DNA from: Bdellovibrionales bacterium
GTDB lineage: Bacteria > Bdellovibrionota > Bdellovibrionia > Bdellovibrionales > UBA1609
Direction of reading: 5' to 3'
Length of the DNA stretch: 64,000 nucleotides
Assembly: GCA_020628165.1 (NCBI GenBank)
Contig: JAHDFM010000021.1
Span: forward strand, 1-64,000
Within the stretch, counting starts at the first letter, position 1; every line of letters starts with the position of its first letter. Shown here piece after piece: positions 19,390 through 29,614 of this stretch. The notes beneath the pieces were generated by a model. The model was not told where the DNA came from. It did not search any database and saw nothing but the letters and a program-made list of their open reading frames with translations. The translations under genes were made by a program, and so were the position numbers.

Positions 19390-21075
19390 GTGCTTTTAAG
19401 GAGAGGTGAAGTTATGGAAAGAGTCTGGCTAAAATCATATGCTGAAGGTGTTGCACACGATATTGTACCCTTTGAACAAAAAAACTTAGCAGCCCTTTTT
19501 GATGAAACTTGCCAAAAATACGCTGACAACACGGCCTTTATTAATATGGGTTCTGAGCTCAGCTTTCGTGAAATCCATAAACTCTCTGAAGAGTTTGCTG
19601 GGTTTCTGCAAAACCACATTGGTTTGAAGCCGGGCGACCGCATTGCTTTGCAAATGCCCAACGTGTTGCAATTTCCCATTGCTCTTTTTGGAGCACTCAA
19701 AGCAGGACTGACCGTTGTAAATACCAATCCTCTTTACACTGAAAGAGAGATGGAGCACCAATTCAACGACTCTGGAGCCAAAGCCATTGTGATCCTATCG
19801 AACTTTGCCTCTAAACTTGAAGAGATCATTGATAAAACACAAATTGAAACTGTGGTTGTCACACAACTTGGTGATATGCTCGGCTTTCCAAAAAGCTTAC
19901 TCGTTAACACTGTTGTTAAACACGTCAAAAAAATGGTGCCGAAGTACAACCTTCCCAACGCCTACTCGTTTCACCAAGCACTCAACATTGGTGCCGACAA
20001 ACCTTTTACTCATGTTAACATCGACTCAGAGGACCTGGCCTTCTTACAATACACTGGTGGAACTACTGGCGTGTCAAAAGGGGCTATGCTTACTCACGAC
20101 AACATCTTAAAAAACTGTAAGCAGATCAAAGAATTCATGATGGTGATGCTCAAAGAGCAAGAAGAAATGATCGTAACAGCTTTGCCGCTTTATCATATCT
20201 TTTCATTGACGGCGAACTTTCTAAACATCTTCACCTTTGGTGGTACCAACCTGCTGATTACCAACCCAAAAGACATCAAAGGTTTTATCAAAACTTTATC
20301 TAAGTACGACTATACAATAATGACTGGAGTGAACACTCTCTACAATGCCCTCATGAATCACCCTGACTTTAACAACCTTGAGTTTTCTAAGCTAAAGGTG
20401 AGCATAGCAGGTGGAATGGCCTTACAGTCTTCCGTTTGTGAGGAGTGGAAAAAAAGAACGAACTCTTTAATTATTGAAGGTTATGGTCTGACTGAGTGCT
20501 CCCCGGTTGTGATCGTGAATCCACTCGATGGAAATGACCGCGTTGGTTCCATTGGCATCCCCGTTCCTTCGACTCACATCAAACTCATCGATGACGATGG
20601 CAATGAAGTTAGCAAGGCTGGAGAGCCAGGAGAGCTTTGCGCTAAAGGCCCGCAAGTCATGAAAGGTTACTGGCAACGACCTGATGAGACAAGTGCTGTC
20701 TTAGACAAAGATGGCTGGCTCAAAACTGGAGACATTGCAAGCTTTAGCGAAGATGGTTTCTTTAAAATTGTTGACCGTAAAAAAGACATGATTTTAGTTT
20801 CAGGATTTAATGTTTATCCGAACGAAGTTGAAGACGTCGTCTGTCAAATGCCAGAGGTGCTTGAGTGTGCCGCGATCGGCGTGCCCAACGATCACTCAGG
20901 TGAAGTGGTTAAAATTTTCGTCGTTAAGAAAAATAAATCACTCACTGAAGAACAAATCAAAGCTTACTGTAAAGAAAACCTCACAGGCTACAAAAGACCT
21001 CAGGAGATTGAGTTCCGTGATGAATTGCCAAAAACTAATGTTGGTAAAATTTTGCGCCGAGCTTTGAAAGAATAG
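19390..21075 (+). CDS. fadD: Long-chain fatty acid--CoA ligase
   Basis: YTGGTTGVSKGAMLTHDNI, GYGLTECSPVV, GWLKTGDIASFSEDGFFKIVDRKKDMI; start may be the Met at 19414 (MERVWLKSY). Confidence 0.94.
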   Translation: MLLRRGEVMERVWLKSYAEGVAHDIVPFEQKNLAALFDETCQKYADNTAFINMGSELSFREIHKLSEEFAGFLQNHIGLKPGDRIALQMPNVLQFPIALFGALKAGLTVVNTNPLYTEREMEHQFNDSGAKAIVILSNFASKLEEIIDKTQIETVVVTQLGDMLGFPKSLLVNTVVKHVKKMVPKYNLPNAYSFHQALNIGADKPFTHVNIDSEDLAFLQYTGGTTGVSKGAMLTHDNILKNCKQIKEFMMVMLKEQEEMIVTALPLYHIFSLTANFLNIFTFGGTNLLITNPKDIKGFIKTLSKYDYTIMTGVNTLYNALMNHPDFNNLEFSKLKVSIAGGMALQSSVCEEWKKRTNSLIIEGYGLTECSPVVIVNPLDGNDRVGSIGIPVPSTHIKLIDDDGNEVSKAGEPGELCAKGPQVMKGYWQRPDETSAVLDKDGWLKTGDIASFSEDGFFKIVDRKKDMILVSGFNVYPNEVEDVVCQMPEVLECAAIGVPNDHSGEVVKIFVVKKNKSLTEEQIKAYCKENLTGYKRPQEIEFRDELPKTNVGKILRRALKE

Positions 21076-21091
21076 TTCTCTTAAATAACAA

Positions 21092-21127
21092 ATGACGTGC
21101 TATCTGCACGTCATACCTAATTTTTTT
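21092..21127 (+). terminator. Intrinsic terminator after fadD
   Basis: ATGACGTGC-TATCT-GCACGTCAT then T7. Confidence 0.85.
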
Positions 21128-21154
21128 GCAATCCAATGATTAACAATGATGGCC

Positions 21155-21508
21155 TTAAAAGAAATACTGAAGAACTGTTTTCAGCACATCAAGGTATTTC
21201 ACCCCGAAAACAATCAACGGTGCAAAAAACAAGCTGAGAGAAAAGTAGACGGCGAGAGTCCAAATTTCTCCAATAAAGTGAGACCAAAAGCTTTTGCACT
21301 TGGTGAACACATAACTTCTAAGCACAATCATAAAAAATAGTACTCCGAGCTCTGCCCAAAGCAGTGTCTTCCAGTCTACTTTTTGTAAGACTGTGACTAA
21401 GGCCTCTTGTCCGCCAGAGTTTGCGACGGCACCGACAAGCTTTTCTATAGCTTTTTTAATGGCTTCGTTCTTTAGAATTTCTGTCCAGTCTTGAGAAATA
21501 TAAAACAT
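21155..21508 (-). CDS. Small hypothetical membrane protein
   Basis: Two hydrophobic segments; 5 nt upstream of the next minus-strand gene stop. Confidence 0.5.
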   Translation of the reverse strand: MFYISQDWTEILKNEAIKKAIEKLVGAVANSGGQEALVTVLQKVDWKTLLWAELGVLFFMIVLRSYVFTKCKSFWSHFIGEIWTLAVYFSLSLFFAPLIVFGVKYLDVLKTVLQYFF

Positions 21509-21513
21509 CTTTA

Positions 21514-22899
21514 TTACGCAGAAAACATGTTTTCAGATTCAATCAAGTTTGATACTTCAGCAGGGACGAGCTCTTTCCAAGCAGGATCTCCGCTCACAAG
21601 AAGTTTGCGAACATCACTGGAAAGAATCGACGTGTTGAGTTCATCACACCCGGCGATGTCGACAATCAATTCGTTGCTGATTAAATGCTGGTAAAGGTGC
21701 ATGAGCTCGAGTTTTGGATTAAAACTTTTAGTGTTCAAACAAATTTCATTGGTCTTGAATGGAAAGACTAACAGCTCACTGTTCTCATCAAACAGCTGAG
21801 CGAGAGCCGAGAAAACTCCTCCCTTCACATCTTTGTAGTAGTTCTCATCAAAGATGCGTTCAAGTTGCGCACCACCAATGACCATAGCCACTTTTTTACT
21901 GGTGCTCTCGCGCAAATAATTTTTCACTTCATAAAATAAATTAAAATTAGAAATCAAAGTGTAGTAACCAACAGCACCTATGGTTTTTGCTCGAAACAAA
22001 TAATCCTCTAAAGTGAACTTTTGATCTCCGTGGGAGTCATGCCTTAAACTCATCTCCATTAATGGAAAAGGGTCTAAGTCCCCTTGAGCACTTTCGTTTT
22101 TCACTTGCTCAGTGCCTTTGGAGATGATTTCTAAGTTGGAATTCGTGATTGGACGAAAGGTTCCCCTTTGCACAATGATCGGTTTATTAAAGAAACAATC
22201 CGTCACTTGCAGCACATCCCCTTTAGGGTTAATGAGTGCTGCTTGCGAGTAACCTTTCTGCACTAACTTTAAAGCAACTAGTCGGTTGTTCACGTCTTTA
22301 AACTCTGGCCCTTCAAGACGTATAACATCAATTTCAACGCGTCTTGAATTTAAATTTTCAAATAGGCTGTCCATCAACTGGTCCACCGAGTCCATTCTAA
22401 AAAAAGCGGCATGCACTAAGTTCACCCCTAAAATCCCTAAGGCCTCTTGTTGTTGTAAACGTCCACGGTCTTTGATTTTTACATGCACAATAATATCGTT
22501 AGGTGCACTTCCGGGCTCACTGTGAAAACGAATGCCCAACCAACCATGGGGAACTGCACCTTCGCGACTACTGGTTGCCACCGTGTCGGCAAAAGAAAAG
22601 AATTTCGTGTCTACCCCTTTGGTGGCGCTCAAACGCTCATTGAGCAAGTCAAACTCATAGGACACCATTTGGCGAACTCGCTCTTCACTGACGTATCTGG
22701 CTGACTTGCCATAAATGGAGTCACTGAAGGTCATGTCGTAGGCTGAAATGGTTTTGGCCACAGTCTGTGAGGCAAGCCCTGCTTGAAAGAAGTGCCTAGC
22801 CACCTCTTGTCCGGCTCCTATCTCTGCAAAGGTTCCATAAATATGGTCATCCTTATTTATTCCAAGAGCTTTCTTACGTACGGTGGTGAGCGCTGACAT
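21514..22899 (-). CDS. Conserved hypothetical protein (family not confidently recognised)
   Basis: Long ORF with coding character; MSALTTVRKKALGINKDDHIYGTFAEIGAGQEVARHFFQAG. Confidence 0.65.
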   Translation of the reverse strand: MSALTTVRKKALGINKDDHIYGTFAEIGAGQEVARHFFQAGLASQTVAKTISAYDMTFSDSIYGKSARYVSEERVRQMVSYEFDLLNERLSATKGVDTKFFSFADTVATSSREGAVPHGWLGIRFHSEPGSAPNDIIVHVKIKDRGRLQQQEALGILGVNLVHAAFFRMDSVDQLMDSLFENLNSRRVEIDVIRLEGPEFKDVNNRLVALKLVQKGYSQAALINPKGDVLQVTDCFFNKPIIVQRGTFRPITNSNLEIISKGTEQVKNESAQGDLDPFPLMEMSLRHDSHGDQKFTLEDYLFRAKTIGAVGYYTLISNFNLFYEVKNYLRESTSKKVAMVIGGAQLERIFDENYYKDVKGGVFSALAQLFDENSELLVFPFKTNEICLNTKSFNPKLELMHLYQHLISNELIVDIAGCDELNTSILSSDVRKLLVSGDPAWKELVPAEVSNLIESENMFSA

Positions 22900-23018
22900 T
22901 TTGGATCCTTAAGTTAAGTCACTGAGTTTGTTGTATTTTTAATATAACAAATTTTTTTAAAGGCCAAAAGATCTTAAGAGCATTGCTGCCTTTGTGACTA
23001 GACTTTTTATGGGGCTAG

Positions 23019-23837
23019 TTATTTTTTGACCTTCACAGTAAGAGCACAGTGATCTGAAATGTAGTGATTATAAAAGCCTTTTTCTAAATAAGGAAACTCA
23101 GTATTGACCGGATCACAAGGACCTTTGACCTGCACACTTTCTAAATTCAAATGGCGCAACCACACTCGGTCAAAATAACGACCACCCCACTTAAAATACG
23201 TTGGTGGATGATCAGCAACAACTTTAAACTCAGCACCGAGCGCTATATTGATATAAACGTCATCATCAAACTCAAAAAGAGTCGACTCTTTTTTGTAAGT
23301 GTTAAAGTCACCGATCAATACCGTGCTTAAATCATTACCATTAAAGTCTTTTGTAAGCTCATTGATTTGAGCAATGCGAGTTTGTGTGTTTCTTTTGCCG
23401 GCTTTGAGATGAACGCCAACCACTTGAATCAGTTCATTGCCCTCTTTAAAAACAGCACCCATTGCTGCCCTCAAACCAAACCTTTTTAACTGCACTTCTT
23501 TATTGACAAAACTTTTTACTAACTCGACCCCTTTGTAACAAATGACAACATACTGGTGTTTCCCTCCAGACGCTTCATAACTCAAACATTGATAAGGTTG
23601 CATAATTTTATAAAACAATTCTTTATTAATGATTTCTTGAAAGACAAACACATCTGTTGTTTGAAATTGATTGTGAACAAAGTCGAGCAAGTGATCAGTC
23701 CGGTACTCATCACTTGCGACTCCTTCTAACTTTCCACCTAAGCCAAACCACTTAATATTCAGAGATGTGACCGTCAGCGCTTGTAAAAAATGAATTTGAA
23801 AAAGAAAGACAAAAAGAACTATTGCTTTGATAATCAC
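23019..23837 (-). CDS. Secreted endonuclease/exonuclease/phosphatase-family protein
   Basis: Signal peptide; SLNIKWFG, VFVFQEI, GVHLKAG, VLIGDFNTY, SDHCALTV. Confidence 0.85.
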   Translation of the reverse strand: MIIKAIVLFVFLFQIHFLQALTVTSLNIKWFGLGGKLEGVASDEYRTDHLLDFVHNQFQTTDVFVFQEIINKELFYKIMQPYQCLSYEASGGKHQYVVICYKGVELVKSFVNKEVQLKRFGLRAAMGAVFKEGNELIQVVGVHLKAGKRNTQTRIAQINELTKDFNGNDLSTVLIGDFNTYKKESTLFEFDDDVYINIALGAEFKVVADHPPTYFKWGGRYFDRVWLRHLNLESVQVKGPCDPVNTEFPYLEKGFYNHYISDHCALTVKVKK

Positions 23838-24076
23838 ACCCTCTCCTTAGTTATGATGAATCAAAGTATTGATATGGAAATCTAATATGGCCAAACAAAA
23901 ATAGCTTTAAGAAAATTTAAGTTCTCAAGAGGCAATTAAATAGAGCTGGCATGACTCATTCAAATCTAACTTGAAGCACAGGTCTTTTTGGGGTGCTATT
24001 GAAGTCTTGCGAAAAGTGAAAACTGTTTGCCTTTCGAAACAGAAAGGCCAGCTTTAAAACTATAAAGTTCTAAGGT

Positions 24077-25546
24077 TTAAGAGTAATGCTCCGCAAACAG
24101 TTGCACCAACTGACCATTGCCGCCCACTTTTTGCAAAGCTCCTTTTGGAGACGTTATCCAACCATTGATATCAAAGTGCAACCACGGGATATCTTCAGCC
24201 ACAAACTTCTTTAAGAACATAGCTGCTCGAATGGCGCCGCCGTGCCCAGAGGTTGAGTTTTGAGTTTCGGCGAACTCCGAACGCAAACCCGTTGCACACC
24301 CAGGAACCAAAGGCATATGCCAGACTGGATCGCCCACTTTTAATGATAGCTTTTGCATTTTCGCAGCCAGAGCATCTTCATCACTGAACATACCGCCCAC
24401 TTCTAAGCCAAGAGCCACACGACTGGCACCTGTTAAAGTGGCCATATCGACAACGAGGCTCGGTCGGTCTTTCCCTTTGGCCTCTGAAACTAAAGCCAAA
24501 ATGTCAGCCATCACTAAGCGACCTTCGGCATCGGTGTTGTCAATTTCAACACTCATACCATTTCTTGCGATCAAGACATCACTTGGTCGGAAAGCATTTT
24601 CGGCCACTGAATTTTCAACGAGGCCTAAATAAAAATCAAAAGGTTGTTTACAGCCTGATGCAATTAACTGGTGGGCAACACCAAAAACACTGGCACTGCC
24701 ACCCATGTCTTTTTTCATCAAACGCATGTACTGACCCGGCTTTAAATTGATTCCGCCGCTATCGAAAGTGACACCTTTACCAACAAAAGCCACTGGCTTT
24801 TTAGTGTTTGGTCTGTACTTAATGTGCACCATGCGAGGTTTGTTGACACTTGCTTGCCCAACGGCAGAGAGCAAGTTCATATTTTCTTTAATTAACTTTT
24901 TATCGTCCCAAACAGTCACAGTCGTGTTTTTTAATGAAGAAAATAAACCCTTCGCAGCCTTTGCGTAGGTTTCAGGGTACAGCATATTTGGTGGTGAATT
25001 CACAAGGTGTCTTGCCATGTTGACAGATGATGCGAGCAACTGACCTTGGTCAACACTGGCTGCGTGCTGCTTGGTGCCTTTTAAGATACTAACTTGATAA
25101 TCTGTAGAATTATTTTGCTCGACGCAATCTTTGTAAGTGTAATGTGCAATATCGAGTCCAGCGACGGCTCCCTTCACCATTTCAGGGTTGCAATCGACAA
25201 ATATTAAGTGAACCTTCTTTTCACTTTGCCAGTTTTTAAGATGAGCCCCTAAGACATCACGAAAAAGAGCATAGTTGCCGACGCCATCAAAACGGGATCT
25301 TGAATTATTATGTTTCGGAAAAACAAGGTGAACAGAATTTTTTATACCATCAGCTTTTAGATACTCAGGTTTGCTTTTTATTTTTTCTAACACCCAATCT
25401 TGCAAGCTATCTTTTAACAACTTTTTGGCCTGACCAGCTTTGCCAAAAACGAAGACCTGAACTTGATCTGAAGACTGACTTGGCTCGTAAGCCTTGATGT
25501 ATTTAAAGCGACTATTCTTCAAAAAATTAAGTTGTTTCAATATCAT
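24077..25546 (-). CDS. M17 leucyl aminopeptidase
   Basis: VGKGVTFDSGGINLKPGQYMRLMKKDMGGSA, NTDAEGRLVMADIL, ATLTGASRVALG. Confidence 0.95.
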   Translation of the reverse strand: MILKQLNFLKNSRFKYIKAYEPSQSSDQVQVFVFGKAGQAKKLLKDSLQDWVLEKIKSKPEYLKADGIKNSVHLVFPKHNNSRSRFDGVGNYALFRDVLGAHLKNWQSEKKVHLIFVDCNPEMVKGAVAGLDIAHYTYKDCVEQNNSTDYQVSILKGTKQHAASVDQGQLLASSVNMARHLVNSPPNMLYPETYAKAAKGLFSSLKNTTVTVWDDKKLIKENMNLLSAVGQASVNKPRMVHIKYRPNTKKPVAFVGKGVTFDSGGINLKPGQYMRLMKKDMGGSASVFGVAHQLIASGCKQPFDFYLGLVENSVAENAFRPSDVLIARNGMSVEIDNTDAEGRLVMADILALVSEAKGKDRPSLVVDMATLTGASRVALGLEVGGMFSDEDALAAKMQKLSLKVGDPVWHMPLVPGCATGLRSEFAETQNSTSGHGGAIRAAMFLKKFVAEDIPWLHFDINGWITSPKGALQKVGGNGQLVQLFAEHYS

Positions 25547-25737
25547 ACGAAAGCTCCTTCATGTGTCATCTAGCATTAATTTTCTAATTGCTCACCGGCT
25601 TCAATCCTAGAGTATTGCGACTTATAAAATCATTTTGAGTTATATAACTCATTGGTTGGTAACGCAACTTGTCCCTAACCTTTTCTCGAACATCATGCCT
25701 TGGCTGAAGCTTGCGATCTGGCGTAGTATGTCCATAG

Positions 25738-26700
25738 ATGGGCTCATTAAAATTAATGCTTTGGAATGTTGAGAATTTGTTTATTTATATAGATAAACCC
25801 CTTCAATCAGATTTGGCCTCTTTATCAGAAGAACAATGGCAGCGCCTTTCTAAAGCCACAACTCCTAATAAGTACCTGAATAAAATTTTAGACCTCAAAA
25901 GATGCATAAAAAACAATGACCCAGATATACTCATGCTTAACGAAGTGGGCGGCACAGAGTCCATTGAAAATTTTAACACCTACTTTTTAGACTCCGCTTA
26001 TCAAGCTCACCTCATCGAAGGCAACTCTGATAGAGGCATTGATGTGGGTTATCTTGTTAAAAAAAGTTTGCCTTATGATGTGAACTTATCCTCACACAAA
26101 AACACTCAAATTGATTTGCAATACCCCGGTGATGCTGCCGACAAAAAATATTATCTTTCCAGAGACATCGCAGAGCTTAACCTCAGTGCCAACAACCAAA
26201 CCAAGGCAATCCTTTTACTGACCCATTTAAAATCAAAACTAGATCCAGAAGGAATTGATACTGAAGGCATTACCCGCAGAACAGCTGAAGCTCGGTTACT
26301 CACCGATGTTTACATCGAAAAACAAAACAGCAATCCAGACACGCCCGTCTTTGTTGCCGGTGACTTCAATGGTATATTAAAAGACCCCAGGCACAGTGAG
26401 TTTCAGTACCTGCGCGACAAGACGCCGCTTGTAGATGTGCTTAATTATTCAAAAGCGTATAAAAATGAGAAAAGAGTCACCCAAGTACAGTTTCGTATGA
26501 ACCTAAGAACAGATTATCAATTTGATTATATTTTGTTGAACCCAAAATTCGCTAATAGGATTGATGAGAACGAAACTTTTATAGATTTACTAACTGACGC
26601 CAACAATTCTCCACTCACATTACCTAGAACTTTGGAACAAAGGTTCTCACTCCCCTCTGACCACTATCCTGTGATTACAAAAATTAACTTGTTAGATTGA
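25738..26700 (+). CDS. Endonuclease/exonuclease/phosphatase-family protein
   Basis: LMLWNVENLF, ILMLNEVGG, LLLTHLKSK, VFVAGDFNG, LPSDHYPVITKI. Confidence 0.85.
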   Translation: MGSLKLMLWNVENLFIYIDKPLQSDLASLSEEQWQRLSKATTPNKYLNKILDLKRCIKNNDPDILMLNEVGGTESIENFNTYFLDSAYQAHLIEGNSDRGIDVGYLVKKSLPYDVNLSSHKNTQIDLQYPGDAADKKYYLSRDIAELNLSANNQTKAILLLTHLKSKLDPEGIDTEGITRRTAEARLLTDVYIEKQNSNPDTPVFVAGDFNGILKDPRHSEFQYLRDKTPLVDVLNYSKAYKNEKRVTQVQFRMNLRTDYQFDYILLNPKFANRIDENETFIDLLTDANNSPLTLPRTLEQRFSLPSDHYPVITKINLLD

Positions 26701-26725
26701 GTTTGTGCAATAAATCTTACGCTGT

Positions 26726-26837
26726 GCTCAAGATTGTCAGTTGCTTACTCACCAGGTCCTTCGCTACGCTCTGGATGACAGCTCTTGCTTAAAATAACAA
26801 TTCTTAGCTCAAAATGATGGATGCTCAGTCAATATAG
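26726..26837. repeat. Degenerate ~20-nt-phase repeat array (intergenic, convergent genes)
   Basis: Units starting about 26726, 26747, 26768, 26787, 26807, 26823; core AGGTCCTTCGCTaCGCTCtGGATGACA. Confidence 0.65.
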
Positions 26838-26860
26838 CGGTGTTATCCTCTAAAAGAGGT

Positions 26861-27223
26861 TTATTCGTTAATGAGCTTTTCGACGGTTTGTTGGAACCTT
26901 TTGAAACTAAATGGTTTTTGTAAGAAAACACTTGCGCCTAAATTGTATGATTTGAATGACGTGAACTCAGTGTTCGATGATGACATCACTAAAACCTTTG
27001 GGGTGTATTTTAACTTTCTGCCGATAAAGTCGAGAACATCGTTGCCCGTTAAAAATGGCATTGATTTATCGGAAATCACCAGGTCATACATCGTGGTCGA
27101 CATCTTCTCTACACCTTCAAGGCCGTTGGCTGCCGCATCGACAACATGCTCTTTGCCTAAATAAGACTCTAGTAAACCTCTCATAAATGCGTCGTCTTCG
27201 ATTAGTAATATTCTTTTGACCAT
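26861..27223 (-). CDS. Stand-alone receiver (CheY-like) protein; ORF extends to 27262 but the start is likely 27223
   Basis: VKRILLIEDDAFMRGLL, DLVISDKSMP, KPFSFKRF; GGAGAGAG ribosome-binding site before the inner ATG. Confidence 0.9.
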   Translation of the reverse strand: MVKRILLIEDDAFMRGLLESYLGKEHVVDAAANGLEGVEKMSTTMYDLVISDKSMPFLTGNDVLDFIGRKLKYTPKVLVMSSSNTEFTSFKSYNLGASVFLQKPFSFKRFQQTVEKLINE

Positions 27224-27248
27224 ATGCTCTCTCTCCTCAATGAACAGC

Positions 27249-27680
27249 TTATGCCGCCTCAACCTCTATCAATTCATCCAATTTGTCGTAAAAACTTAAG
27301 TACTCAGAAACGAGCGAATCTAACTGTTGAATGTCATTATTAATATGAGCCATCAAAAACTCAACATGCTGAAAGTTTTTTTCTTCATTCATATTCACAA
27401 GAATTTGCGACATCACTTCTTTAACTCGACAGTTGGTAAAGTAAGCATAAGTTGTACAAAGTTTGTGAGCTACGCTTTTGCACGCCTCAATATTCTTATT
27501 ATCTATGGCTTGATATAAACGATCCATATCTATACGTGACGTCGATATAAATAACTTCATCAATCGGTACATGAGCTTCTCATCGCCACCGGTAAACATT
27601 TCTATTTCTGAAAATTCAAATAATTTTGAGTTCATCATCTTTTCTCCTGTATTAAACCACAAATTAATTGCTGATCTCAT
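27249..27680 (-). CDS. Histidine phosphotransfer (HPt) domain protein
   Basis: Four-helix size and CKSVAHKLCTTYAYFTN; operon context; inner start MMNSKLFEF likely. Confidence 0.7.
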   Translation of the reverse strand: MRSAINLWFNTGEKMMNSKLFEFSEIEMFTGGDEKLMYRLMKLFISTSRIDMDRLYQAIDNKNIEACKSVAHKLCTTYAYFTNCRVKEVMSQILVNMNEEKNFQHVEFLMAHINNDIQQLDSLVSEYLSFYDKLDELIEVEAA

Positions 27681-27765
27681 ATATAATAATAGCTAGTAAA
27701 GGCGATTAAAATTGCAGGGAAATGTTAAATTAAACTCGATTTATTCGTTCAATTTGAGACGGGAA

Positions 27766-29061
27766 TCAACCCACTTGTTTTTTGTCTGTCATCGAAAGGT
27801 ATTGATTGATGGCATTGACTAAGTTCTCTTCTGAAATGGGTTTGACCAAACAGAGGTTCATTCCTGAAATGAGACACTTTTCCTTTTCGCTCTTTGTAGC
27901 ACTGGCTGTGAGGGCAAAAATGGGCACGTCCTGCCCTTGTGTTAAAGATCTGATTTTAGCTGTAGCCTCATAGCCGTTAAGAATGGGCATTTGGCAATCC
28001 ATCAAGATGAGATCAGGATTTTCAGCTTGAAACATCTCAACTGCAATTTTACCATTAACAGCCTCAAGCACTCGAAAGCCATTTTTTAATAAAAAAGTTT
28101 TTGTGATGAGCATATTGATGGGGTTGTCTTCCACCACCATGACAGTGCAAGCTTCTAAAAAAGCAGGAACCTCTAAGCTTTCAGTTTCAGTTACTAAGCT
28201 CGCAGACTCTATTGGTATTGTGATTGTAAAGATCGAGCCTTTTCCAATTTGGCTGGTAACGGTCAACTGTCCTTGCATTAGTGTGACTAGTTTTTTAGTG
28301 ATGGATAATCCCAACCCGGTTCCACCAAACTTTTGGTGAATGTCTGCTCCATCTTGTTTGAATTTGTTAAATATAGTTTCAATATTTTCTTGAGATATCC
28401 CAACGCCACTGTCTTTAACAGTGACTTCTAGGCCAGATTTAAGTTTTTTGACACTCACCTGAACTTGACCCTTCTCAGTGAACTTTACCGCATTGCCAAT
28501 GATGTTATAAAAAACTTGCTTCAAACGACTCTCATCACCCAAGAAACCATAATTATCAAAATTCGAAAACTCCAACTCAAATTGAATGTCTTTTTTATTG
28601 CATTTTGCCAACATATTGTTTTTTATTTCAAGAAATAACATTTTTATATCAAAGGGACTATTGCTCAGTTCAAACAATCCCGATTCTATTTTAGAAATAT
28701 CAAGAATGTTATTGATCAAACCTAATAAGGTTTGTGACGACGACATGATATGTTTTATCAAATTGCCTTGGTGCTCATTGAGGCCTGTGTCTTTGAGCAT
28801 TTCTGTGAGCCCCATAATGCCATTGAGAGGTGTGCGAATGTCATGGCTCATATTGGCTAAAAAATCTGATTTCGCGGCATTGGCTTTTTCGGCTTCTCTT
28901 TTAGCTTGCTCAAGCTCTGCCACTCGTTCTTTAACTTGATTTTCTAAAGATTGGTTCAAGTGATAAAGCTCTCTGCTTTTGGCTTCAAGCAGGCTCTCAG
29001 CTTCTTCTTGAGCCTTCTTGATGCGAGCCAGTTTTTTTCTTAAGAGCTCTACGTTATCCAA
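27766..29061 (-). CDS. Hybrid histidine kinase (coiled-coil, HisKA, HATPase, REC)
   Basis: [77 protein letters not shown]. Confidence 0.95.
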   Translation of the reverse strand: MDNVELLRKKLARIKKAQEEAESLLEAKSRELYHLNQSLENQVKERVAELEQAKREAEKANAAKSDFLANMSHDIRTPLNGIMGLTEMLKDTGLNEHQGNLIKHIMSSSQTLLGLINNILDISKIESGLFELSNSPFDIKMLFLEIKNNMLAKCNKKDIQFELEFSNFDNYGFLGDESRLKQVFYNIIGNAVKFTEKGQVQVSVKKLKSGLEVTVKDSGVGISQENIETIFNKFKQDGADIHQKFGGTGLGLSITKKLVTLMQGQLTVTSQIGKGSIFTITIPIESASLVTETESLEVPAFLEACTVMVVEDNPINMLITKTFLLKNGFRVLEAVNGKIAVEMFQAENPDLILMDCQMPILNGYEATAKIRSLTQGQDVPIFALTASATKSEKEKCLISGMNLCLVKPISEENLVNAINQYLSMTDKKQVG

Positions 29062-29062
29062 A

Positions 29063-29602
29063 CTACGACGCTGCCTTAGTTAAAACGAATTGTCGTTCAC
29101 AGGGATTGGAACGATCTTTCACATTTAATTCATAGCTGTCTTTGTAATGCTCAACGGTGGCTTCTATTAACCCTTCAGCTAAATCGGCAAAGGGTCTCTT
29201 TGATTGGTAAAAGATTTCAATATCACCATTGCTTGCATCGACCACATCAATCTTTGGAAGTTCGGCTTCTGGAGTTAATTTTTTAACTTCCACATGAATG
29301 TATTGATCGACCGACTTTAAAAACTCAATAGAATCTTTTCGGTCAAAGTACTCCGGATGAAAGCCATGAAAAGTTTTTAGTAGATGCTTACCAAAGGCTT
29401 TAACTAGGGCTGACCCTGGATGCCCCGACTTCTCTGCTAGCTTTGTAACTAGGGCTAATATTTCAGAGTGATCATAAGTTCCTACAGACGTATAAGCTCC
29501 ACCTGAAGGCAATTCAACCTCATCTAAAAGCTCCTCTGTGAACTCTTCACCGAATTCTTGTTCCATCATTGATATTAACTCTTTAAAAACTAAACCTTTC
29601 AT
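29063..29602 (-). CDS. H-NOX heme-NO/oxygen-binding sensor
   Basis: [34 protein letters not shown] with proximal His103; FYQSKRPF (YxSxR, Y132/S134/R136). Confidence 0.93.
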   Translation of the reverse strand: MKGLVFKELISMMEQEFGEEFTEELLDEVELPSGGAYTSVGTYDHSEILALVTKLAEKSGHPGSALVKAFGKHLLKTFHGFHPEYFDRKDSIEFLKSVDQYIHVEVKKLTPEAELPKIDVVDASNGDIEIFYQSKRPFADLAEGLIEATVEHYKDSYELNVKDRSNPCERQFVLTKAAS

Positions 29603-29614
29603 AATTTGCTCCTG

